From Treponema sp. (lineage in GTDB: Bacteria > Spirochaetota > Spirochaetia > Treponematales > Breznakiellaceae), in NCBI GenBank assembly GCA_031266255.1, contig JAISBK010000133.1:1-21080 (forward strand): a stretch of DNA of 21,080 bases, in the 5' to 3' direction. The translations under genes and the position numbers were made by a program. Positions 7,644 through 13,704 of this stretch are shown here, piece after piece; position 1 is the stretch's first letter; each line of letters opens with the position of its first letter. A model generated the notes under the pieces. The model searched no databases, was not told the DNA's origin, and saw nothing but the letters and a program-made list of their open reading frames with translations.

Positions 7644-9533
7644 TTATGGTTCCTCCTTAACCGCGTCGCAGGGACAGGTCTCAATACAGACCCGACATTT
7701 GATGCACCTTTGCTCGTTGATTTCATGAGGGGTCTTGGATGTACCCGTAATAGCCCCTACCGGACAGGCCTTGGCGCATTTGGTACACCCTTTGCAGACT
7801 TCCGTATCAATGAAAATCCGGGCAAGCTGCTTACAACTACCCGCAGGACAGCGTTTATCGTAAATGTGGGCCGCATATTCGCTGCGGAACTGCGTGATGG
7901 CGCTCACCACCGGATTGGGCGCGGTCTTCCCTAGTCCACAGAGGGCTGCACCGGAAATGGTATCCGCCAGTTCCAGGAGCAGTTCAATATCCCCGTCCCG
8001 GCCGTTTCCCGCGACCATGCGTTCCAGAATCTCCAGCATCCGCTTGGTTCCTTCCCGGCACGGGCTGCACTTGCCGCAGGATTCTTTCTGGGTAAAACTC
8101 ATGAAGAACCGGGCGATCTCCACCATACAGGTTTTATCGTTCATCACCACCAAGCCGCCGCTTCCGATGATGGCACCAGCTTTCTTCAGGGAATCGAAAT
8201 CCAAGGGCAGATCCAGATCGTCTTTTGAAAGACAGCCCCCGGAAGGCCCTCCTATCTGCACCGCCTTGAATTCCTCCTGGTTCCGCAGACCGCCGCCGAT
8301 ATCAAAAATTACCTCTCTCAAGGTCATTCCCATAGGCACTTCGATGAGGCCGGTATTGGTGATATTCCCGGTCAGGGCAAAGGTTTTGGTTCCCGGACTG
8401 CTTGCAGGGCCGATGCGCTTATACCACCCCGCGCCCCGGTTGATAATGGAAGGGATGTTGGCAAAGGTTTCCACGTTGTTCAACAGGGTGGGCTGCTCAA
8501 ACAGTCCTTGGGCTACGGTTCGGAACCGCTTCACCCGAGGCATGCCCCGCTTTCCTGCTATAGATGCGGTGAGTGCGCTTCCTTCGCCGCAGACAAAGGC
8601 CCCGGCCCCCCGGTATACCTCCAAGGTAAAACTAAAATCCGTGCCCAAGATGTGCGGTCCTAAAAGGCCCAGTTCAGTTGCCTGGGTGATGGCGGTGGTG
8701 AGCCGGCGTACCGCGATAGGGTATTCTGCCCGGACATAGAGGTACCCACTAGACGCCCCTGTTGCTTTCCCGGCAATGAGCATCCCTTCAAGCACCCGGT
8801 GAGGATCCCCTTCCATGACGCTCCGATCCATGAAAGCCCCTGGATCTCCTTCGTCGCCGTTACAAACCACGTATTTGGGCAGGGCCTTTTGTTGATACAC
8901 CTCCTGCCACTTGACCCCGGTGGGGAATCCTGCGCCTCCTCGGCCCCGCAGTGCGGACTCGGTAACTTCGGTAATGACCTGTTCCGCGCTCATCTCAAAG
9001 AGGACCTTCTCGAATGCCTGGTATCCGCCAAGCGCGAGGTATTCCTGGATTGACTCTGCATCCATGAGGCCGCAATGTTCCAGCACAATACGGGTCTGCT
9101 TTTTATAGAACGGAATCTCCTCCCGCTTGAGGTAGCTTTGCCCCTGGGAATGGTACACCAAATGCTCGCAGATTTCCCCCTTCAGGATGGTTTTATGCAC
9201 GATGGCTTCACAGTCCTCAAGGGTAACTTTGGTATAGAGGTACCCCTCAGGTTCAATCAGAACGAGGGGGCCCATTTCGCAAAAACCATGACAGCCGCTT
9301 TTCTTTACCCCTATGCGTGCTAAAACGTCCTGTTCCGGCTCTTGGCGTAATTCCACGGTATAGGAAAGCCCCTGATCCTGCACCAGGTCCAGCAGCCGTT
9401 GATGTATCTTGAGGGATCCGCTGGAAACACAGCCGGTTCCTGCGCAAACCAGTATCTTTTTTCGTTCCGTTGCCAGTGACCGGGTATAATCCTGCCGGGC
9501 TTTTTGTAAGGCCGCTCTATCCTGTAACACCAC
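7644..9533 (-). CDS. HydB/NuoF-like iron-sulfur flavoprotein subunit
   Basis: 629-residue homologue of HydB of bifurcating [FeFe] hydrogenases and of NuoF. The N-terminal thioredoxin-like [2Fe-2S] domain has a full ligand set (Cys30, 35, 81, 85). The FMN loop is canonical (GRGGAGFPTGVKW, residues 197-209), followed by CNGDEGDPGAFMDR. The NADH-site motif, usually GEETAL, reads GEGSAL (316-321), and the usual KPPFPA segment reads KRFRTV (335-340). ESCGKCSPC plus LCGLGKTAPNP gives the NuoF [4Fe-4S] site; two ferredoxin motifs (CKGCTKCAKAC, CIKCRVCIETC) end the protein. The start is GTG at 9533, with AGGAG upstream and a 17-base overlap with the HydC-like gene. It is expected to transfer electrons between a flavin, its Fe-S partners and possibly a pyridine nucleotide, but the altered site makes the nucleotide uncertain. 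Confidence 0.85.
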   Translation of the reverse strand: MVLQDRAALQKARQDYTRSLATERKKILVCAGTGCVSSGSLKIHQRLLDLVQDQGLSYTVELRQEPEQDVLARIGVKKSGCHGFCEMGPLVLIEPEGYLYTKVTLEDCEAIVHKTILKGEICEHLVYHSQGQSYLKREEIPFYKKQTRIVLEHCGLMDAESIQEYLALGGYQAFEKVLFEMSAEQVITEVTESALRGRGGAGFPTGVKWQEVYQQKALPKYVVCNGDEGDPGAFMDRSVMEGDPHRVLEGMLIAGKATGASSGYLYVRAEYPIAVRRLTTAITQATELGLLGPHILGTDFSFTLEVYRGAGAFVCGEGSALTASIAGKRGMPRVKRFRTVAQGLFEQPTLLNNVETFANIPSIINRGAGWYKRIGPASSPGTKTFALTGNITNTGLIEVPMGMTLREVIFDIGGGLRNQEEFKAVQIGGPSGGCLSKDDLDLPLDFDSLKKAGAIIGSGGLVVMNDKTCMVEIARFFMSFTQKESCGKCSPCREGTKRMLEILERMVAGNGRDGDIELLLELADTISGAALCGLGKTAPNPVVSAITQFRSEYAAHIYDKRCPAGSCKQLARIFIDTEVCKGCTKCAKACPVGAITGTSKTPHEINEQRCIKCRVCIETCPCDAVKEEP

Positions 9534-10002
9534 GGTTCTCCTCTTGCAATGTTTTAAGCAGGGCAGCAGCTTTTTCCTGAGTCATGGCAGCATGTACCTG
9601 GTCATTCACCGACAGTACCGGGGCAAGGGCACACGCGCCCAGACAAGAAACCGTCTCCAGGGTAAACGCCAGATCATCGGTGGTCTTCTTGGTTTCAGAA
9701 AGTCCCAGAGCTTTCCGCAGGGTTTCAAGCAAGGGCATGGAATTCCGTACATGGCAGGCAGTGCCGTCGCAGACCTTAATGATAAACCTGCCCTTGGGTT
9801 CTAGCGAAAAATTTTCATAAAACGTGGCCACCCCGTAAATCCGCGCTTCGCTTAATGCCAGTTTCTTGGCCATGTACGGAAAGATTTCCTGGGGTACATA
9901 ATGGTACTGTTCCTGTACTTCCTGTAATATGGGAATGGTCGCGCTGGGCGTATAGCCCCATACCGCGGCGATCCTATCAATGATCCCATAGTCAATACTC
10001 AT
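9517..10002 (-). CDS. HydC/NuoE-like [2Fe-2S] subunit
   Basis: 161-residue NuoE/HydC-family protein of normal length. The helical N-terminus includes IPILQEVQEQYHYVP, then GVATFYENFSLEP. The [2Fe-2S] ligands are in VCDGTACH and CLGACALAP. The start ATG at 10002 follows AGAGAGG, 16 bp after the stop of the upstream gene, and its 3' end overlaps the HydB-like start. It pairs with the HydB-like protein in the cytoplasm. It is clearly diverged from the NuoE-like protein at 6445, so the two operons are not a recent duplication. Confidence 0.87.
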   Translation of the reverse strand: MSIDYGIIDRIAAVWGYTPSATIPILQEVQEQYHYVPQEIFPYMAKKLALSEARIYGVATFYENFSLEPKGRFIIKVCDGTACHVRNSMPLLETLRKALGLSETKKTTDDLAFTLETVSCLGACALAPVLSVNDQVHAAMTQEKAAALLKTLQEENRGVTG

Positions 10003-10018
10003 GTAAAACCTCTCTTTG

Positions 10019-10588
10019 CTAAAAATAATGGACCTGTATTGGTTTCCCCATTGCTCTCAGACAGGTTTCCAATGCGTGAAGCAGCCCCAGTTTATCCTGA
10101 TAGCCTGAGGCCGATTCATCAGCGTGAGATGCGGGATTAACCGCGCTTCCCACGTAAAAGGTAAGCGCTCCTGCTTCTTCAAAGAGCAGCCGGGCGACCT
10201 GGGATGCCCCGTCTTCTCCGGTGTTCCAGGAAGCATCGGCCTGGGCTCCCGCGAGGTAGCCCTGAGCGTATTCCAGAACCCGGGCTATGGTGATAAGCCC
10301 TTCGGTTACCAGGTCAACCCCATCAAGTCTGGCTATGGGGGGAATTACCGGATCCAGATGGCAGGGAAGGATCGTGTCCAGCGGTTTATGGAGAAATTCC
10401 GCGGCCAGGATCGAGGTGGTTCCTCCACAAATCACATGTTTTCCTTCTTCAGCAAAAAAACTGCGCAGCATCTCAGGCAGCTTTTCAGGATCTCCCGGGG
10501 GACCGGCTAAGAGGTTGATTCGGGGCTTTAGCGTACAAACATGATCCGCCGGAACCTCCGCGGTTTCGGCAAGACGCTGGTACAGCAT
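10019..10588 (-). CDS. Stand-alone domain resembling the C-terminus of hydrogenase-linked SpoIIE-type phosphatases
   Basis: 189-residue protein first in the HydC/HydB-like operon. Motifs such as HVICGGTTSILAAEFL, PPIARLDGVDLVTEGLITIARVLEYA and GALTFYVGSAVNPA resemble, from memory, the C-terminal region of about 390-residue SpoIIE-type phosphatases encoded beside [FeFe]-hydrogenase genes in clostridia. The N-terminal PP2C-like catalytic part is absent. The start at 10588 has an excellent AAGGAGG site, so the short form looks genuine rather than broken in this region. No transmembrane segment or metal-binding Cys cluster is visible. It may sense a ligand or redox state, or act in assembly or regulation of the complex. 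The homology claim is by memory only; function unknown. Confidence 0.6.
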   Translation of the reverse strand: MLYQRLAETAEVPADHVCTLKPRINLLAGPPGDPEKLPEMLRSFFAEEGKHVICGGTTSILAAEFLHKPLDTILPCHLDPVIPPIARLDGVDLVTEGLITIARVLEYAQGYLAGAQADASWNTGEDGASQVARLLFEEAGALTFYVGSAVNPASHADESASGYQDKLGLLHALETCLRAMGKPIQVHYF

Positions 10589-10764
10589 CGCGTCCTCCTT
10601 ATAAAGGTATGCGGGACCAGACCTGGTCCGGTTCCCTTGATTGCTCCAAGAGGACGGATGTATTGAATATGAGGCGCCTTATGGCCTACACTTTCTCTGC
10701 ATACAATACCCTGTTGGCAGCATAACTTCGTGGTGGAAGGGCTGTCCGCGGGGTTCCTCTTTTG
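10589..10764 (-). ncRNA. Structured leader RNA, copy 2, upstream of the HydC/HydB-like operon
   Basis: Minus strand: AAGAGGA (10761-10755) pairs with TCCTCTT (10654-10648). Within this lie ACCC/GGGT (10754-10751 with 10711-10708), GG-A-CAGC/GCTGCC, a TGTAT/ATACA helix with the same bulged A, and a small hairpin with an ATAA loop. Blocks shared with copy 1 include AAAAGAGGAACCCC, ACAG, GAAG, GCTGCC, GAAAG and TTCAATACA, in the same order and similar spacing. A hairpin GGACCAG/CTGGTCC (10629-10614) follows. CGTCCTCTT (10656-10648) can alternatively pair over 9 bp with the SD segment AGGAGGACG (10599-10591). The mechanism suggested is translational control of the first gene; the ligand is unknown. 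Confidence 0.7.
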
Positions 10765-10797
10765 TTGAGGAATATGAACCTCTGCCTCGGCTTGATA

Positions 10798-10835
10798 CAA
10801 AAGCTGTCCAGGTTAGTGTTTCCGGACAGCTTTTG
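10798..10835. terminator. Strong 12-bp hairpin between lysR-type gene and leader copy 2
   Basis: CAAAAGCTGTCC (10798-10809) and GGACAGCTTTTG (10824-10835) form a perfect 12-bp stem, extendable by GG/CC across a bulge. On the minus strand the stem runs into CTTTTGTATC, so it can act as an intrinsic terminator for the lysR-type transcript (stop at 11009). If the operon promoter lies above it, the hairpin would be a transcriptional attenuator instead. Confidence 0.6.
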
Positions 10836-11008
10836 ATGGAGCGGAATGGAGGTTACCTATTCTACCCATAATCTAAGGTAACATAGGCCCAAGTCCTTGA
10901 GAAATATATATTTCGCATAGCGGTATTTCACTATGGATATGAGAAGACCGCAGTATTCCCTTATGAATATGACAAGATCGAGCAGAAGGATAGCTTTTTC
11001 TCTTTTTT
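10836..11008. promoter_or_regulatory. Intergenic region with several dyads and repeats
   Basis: No gene seen. It holds a perfect palindrome GAAATATATATTTC (10901-10914), an inverted repeat GTTACCT/AGGTAAC (10852-10858 with 10876-10882), and a tandem imperfect repeat TATGGATATGAGAAGA / TATGAATATGACAAGA within 10931-10978. The sequence ACTATGGATA (10930-10939) differs by one base from the ACTATGTATA found before the Stn-like operon and the lysR-type gene. These are candidate operator and promoter elements for the minus-strand operon; no convincing -35/-10 pair was identified. Confidence 0.35.
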
Positions 11009-11947
11009 CTACACAAAGCGCCGAAAGGAAAGCGTGTTTTTTGAGGCGTAGATTTTATCAATGAATTGTTTATCCAAAGCGGAAAACGTATACCCCTGAT
11101 GATAAATCAGCGCATCCTTGAATTGGTTATTGGCTAAGATACACCGACGCTGTACCAGTTGATAACGATCAAGCAGCTTATCAGGAATCGGGGATACCCA
11201 CATATAGGTGAGGGGCAGGGTACTCAGGAGATCAAACTGATTACACCGTTCATAGAGATAGATCCGTTTACGCAGCGGGAAAGGCCCTTTGGCCCGCTGC
11301 GTTTCCAAGGCCCCTAAGTAGGGAACCGAGGTATCCCCATGCACGATTTCAATGAACTGGTTCAGTTCGCTGTAGAGCACTTCACCGGCGCCTGCCAGGG
11401 TGTGGTCTTTTGACATGAGCACCACGTATTCAAATTCCCAGATCTGCTCATGGCCCAGCCCCTTATCAGCCAGATAATCAAGGAAATAATTCTCGTACAT
11501 CCTTTGATACCGGATGATCCCGAGCCTAAACCGGTTTTCCACGAGGCCCGTAATGGTTTCCATGGAATTGGTCTCCTGGACCTTGATGTTTACCTCTTTT
11601 TCAAAGTCCAGTTCAGTAACAAATTGGGTAAAAGCCGCGGCAATATAACTCCCCCGGGGTATGGAGACCGTGAAATACTGCCGCTGGGTCGTATCACCCT
11701 CGGGGATTGCTTCGATCTTTTCCAGTTGTTCCAGGATGGTTCGGGCGTGGGAGAGAAACTCCAAGCCTTGGCGGGTCGGCATGACCCCCCGGGAACTCCG
11801 CTCAAAAATGGGGAACCTGACCGTATCCTCCAGCTCTTTAATTGCCTTGCTGAGATTAGGCTGGGCCATATACAGGTTATCCGCCGCCTTAGTAATAGAT
11901 CTCGTCCGTTCTATTTCTAAGGCATATTTAAAATACAGGGTATTCAT
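11009..11947 (-). CDS. LysR-type transcriptional regulator
   Basis: 312-residue LTTR of normal length. An N-terminal winged helix-turn-helix covers residues 1-60 (FKYALEIERTRSITKAADNLYMAQPNLSKAIKELED in pattern), then a linker helix, then a periplasmic-binding-protein-like effector domain. ATG at 11947 with GGGGAGT upstream. It lies immediately upstream of, and codirectional with, the HydC/HydB-like operon but is separated from it by a strong hairpin and 420 bp, so it is likely a separate transcript. The usual autoregulation and control of adjacent genes by LTTRs makes the two redox operons plausible targets. The effector cannot be read from sequence. Confidence 0.85.
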   Translation of the reverse strand: MNTLYFKYALEIERTRSITKAADNLYMAQPNLSKAIKELEDTVRFPIFERSSRGVMPTRQGLEFLSHARTILEQLEKIEAIPEGDTTQRQYFTVSIPRGSYIAAAFTQFVTELDFEKEVNIKVQETNSMETITGLVENRFRLGIIRYQRMYENYFLDYLADKGLGHEQIWEFEYVVLMSKDHTLAGAGEVLYSELNQFIEIVHGDTSVPYLGALETQRAKGPFPLRKRIYLYERCNQFDLLSTLPLTYMWVSPIPDKLLDRYQLVQRRCILANNQFKDALIYHQGYTFSALDKQFIDKIYASKNTLSFRRFV

Positions 11948-12236
11948 TATGTACTCCCCTAACGTAGTCTTCAGAAGTATTCGGTTATGTGCCTATAGGG
12001 TTTCAGAACCAGCTGTTGAGATTGTCAAATTGATCCTTGAACATCCAATAGAACACTATATATAGCATACTACTATTTAATCATACACTATGTATAGTGC
12101 TTCAGAAACTTAAAACACCCTTTTTCGATCGTCTCGTTAACCGGGTACGGAACAAGCTTCGTTAATCGTATGAGGAGAAAATAACCTTGTACAATATCAA
12201 TACCGCATAAAACTATGCCATTTGTAATATGAAATA
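11948..12236. promoter_or_regulatory. Upstream region of the lysR-type gene with paired ACACTATRTATAG sites
   Basis: No gene seen. Two 13-nt copies of ACACTATRTATAG occur at 12053-12065 and 12085-12097. They are 32 bp apart (about three helical turns) and differ at one base. The first contains the palindrome CTATATATAG; the second forms the dyad CACTAT-gt-ATAGTG (12086-12099). Phased sites upstream of an LTTR are typical of autoregulation. The core ACTATGTATA recurs before the Stn-like operon. Confidence 0.4.
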
Positions 12237-12276
12237 GGAGGTCTTGGGCTGATTTTTTAACAGGCCCGCGACCTCC
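12237..12276. other. Long two-tier inverted repeat downstream of adenosine deaminase gene
   Basis: GGAGGTC/GACCTCC (7 bp) encloses GGGC/GCCC (4 bp), with a 14-nt AT-rich loop containing a run of T. It lies about 90 bp past the adenosine deaminase stop, without a U-tract after the stem. It may end the minus-strand transcript or stabilise it. The rest of the stretch to 12367 shows nothing recognisable. Confidence 0.4.
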
Positions 12277-12367
12277 CTAAAAACAGATGAGCGCAGAAGG
12301 AATAGTCAGAAACGCGTACTTACTCAAGAAGCCTTATCAAACAGAAAAATCAGGGAAAAACGCCCCA

Positions 12368-13576
12368 TCACCGTACCCCGTGTTTTTTTTCCAGGCTTTG
12401 GTAATAGTCCAAGACCTTTCTCACGTACCTGCGTTTTTCCGTGTAGGAATGATAGTAAAAGGAACGCTTAAACCCGTACGTGATCAGGTCTTTGAGTTTT
12501 GCCGGGGATATCGTAAAGTTATCCAGCGCCAGACGGTATTCGTTGCAGATGGTGGTATGGGATACCAGCCGGTTGTCCGTACAGAGGCTTAACGAGAGAT
12601 TCTTCTCCAGCATAGTACCAAAGGAATGGTCCTTGATGCTGGTTATGTGAGACGCGGTCTGCATATTACTGGTGAGGCACACTTCAATGGTAATCCGGTT
12701 TTCGGCGATGTAGTTGGCCAGGTTTTCCACATAGGTTTCTTTACCCTGGACCGGGGTGTTCCCAATAAGGTCCGCATTGAACAGATGAAGACCGTGGCCG
12801 ATTCGGTCCGCGTGGAGGTCGGTAATGGCCTGAAAAATCGATTCCGGCCCGTAGGCTTCGCCGGCATGTACGGTTTTACGCATAAAATTTTTGGTAACGT
12901 AATTATACGCTTCCTGATGTGCGCTGGCAGGATATCCAAGTTCGCTTCCTGCCAGGTCAAAGCCGACCAGTTGGATGTCCCCTTCATCCCGCAGCTTCAC
13001 TGTGGCTTTTGCCAGTTCCTGCCCGGCCATTTGCATGATCTCCAAAGGCGTAGAATAGCGGTGCATCGCGGTAAAGTCCCGGTAGTACTGGGAAAACTGA
13101 GGGGTAAAAAACCGCATGGCGCACAGGATAATGCCGTATTCAAAACACGGTTCTATCTCTTGAATGGACCGGTTTATTTCGTTCCTTGCCCGGCGCAGGC
13201 CCCGGTCCACTGCGGCAGTTACCGCTTCAAAGGAAAAGACGGTATGGATATGTAACTGAGGCGCAAAGCGCACTTCCAAGTACCGGACCCCTTCGGCGAA
13301 ATTATCCAGGGCCAGTTCATAGGCGACCTGTTCCAGAGCCTCTTCGTCCTGGAGGACTTTTCCGGTCCAGGCAAAACAGCTCAGGTACTCATCGAGATTT
13401 TTATAAGAAGGCTTAAAAACCAATTCCTGCATGCCCTCTTCAGTAAAGGAGGGAAGCTCGATACGCCGGTCCTGTGCCAATCTGATAAGCGTGGACAGCC
13501 GCAGCGACCCGTCAAGGTGTACGTGGAGATCCGTCTTGGGGATTTCTCGAATAAAATCATTGCTAAATTGATGCAT
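12368..13576 (-). CDS. add: Adenosine deaminase
   Basis: 402-residue metal-dependent hydrolase that deaminates (deoxy)adenosine to (deoxy)inosine in purine salvage. Metal ligands His18 and His20 lie in KTDLHVHLDGSL. GFDLAGSELGYP, the catalytic VHAGEAYGPESI (third metal His and catalytic Glu) and RIGHGLHL follow in the expected order. The last metal Asp is in LCTDNRLVSHTT, the TDNRL form seen in one bacterial subgroup instead of TDDP. Length is slightly above the 330-350 of classical enzymes. The ATG at 13576 is preceded by AAGGGT only, and both are buried in a 9-bp inverted repeat (see findings). It stands alone and divergent from an EEP-family lipoprotein gene. Related nucleoside or aminofutalosine substrates cannot be excluded. 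Confidence 0.85.
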   Translation of the reverse strand: MHQFSNDFIREIPKTDLHVHLDGSLRLSTLIRLAQDRRIELPSFTEEGMQELVFKPSYKNLDEYLSCFAWTGKVLQDEEALEQVAYELALDNFAEGVRYLEVRFAPQLHIHTVFSFEAVTAAVDRGLRRARNEINRSIQEIEPCFEYGIILCAMRFFTPQFSQYYRDFTAMHRYSTPLEIMQMAGQELAKATVKLRDEGDIQLVGFDLAGSELGYPASAHQEAYNYVTKNFMRKTVHAGEAYGPESIFQAITDLHADRIGHGLHLFNADLIGNTPVQGKETYVENLANYIAENRITIEVCLTSNMQTASHITSIKDHSFGTMLEKNLSLSLCTDNRLVSHTTICNEYRLALDNFTISPAKLKDLITYGFKRSFYYHSYTEKRRYVRKVLDYYQSLEKKHGVR

Positions 13577-13604
13577 ACCCTTTAGCTTACCCTGGAAGGG
13601 TATG
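13574..13604 (-). promoter_or_regulatory. Hairpin covering the ribosome site and start codon of add
   Basis: On the minus strand CATACCCTT (13604-13596) and AAGGGTATG (13582-13574) form a perfect 9-bp stem with a 13-nt loop. The 3' arm comprises the only SD-like sequence and the ATG start itself. If the upstream arm is transcribed, translation would be inhibited unless the hairpin opens. Confidence 0.5.
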
Positions 13605-13673
13605 GCGTGGGTACCCCTGCCAGGTGGTCTTACGGCATCCTGGATTCTGATACAAGCAAATTCCAGTACAAAG

Positions 13674-13687
13674 CCGTATATATACGG
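13674..13687. promoter_or_regulatory. Palindrome upstream of EEP-family lipoprotein gene
   Basis: CCGTATATATACGG is a perfect 14-bp palindrome 17 bp before the ATG at 13705. It contains a TATATA that could serve as a -10 and runs into GGAGG. An operator role is possible, but no matching copy was seen elsewhere. Confidence 0.3.
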
Positions 13688-13704
13688 AGGCTTGCGGGAA
13701 AAGC

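Noticed and set aside
7643..7726. 28-residue N-terminal extension of the small [2Fe-2S] protein
   Set aside because: It would overlap the end of the HydB-like gene and lacks an SD, while the ATG at 7642 has AAGGAGG at proper distance.
7247..10588. Complete HydABC bifurcating [FeFe] hydrogenase
   Set aside because: No H-cluster motifs anywhere in the window; the HydA-like part stops after the [2Fe-2S] domain.
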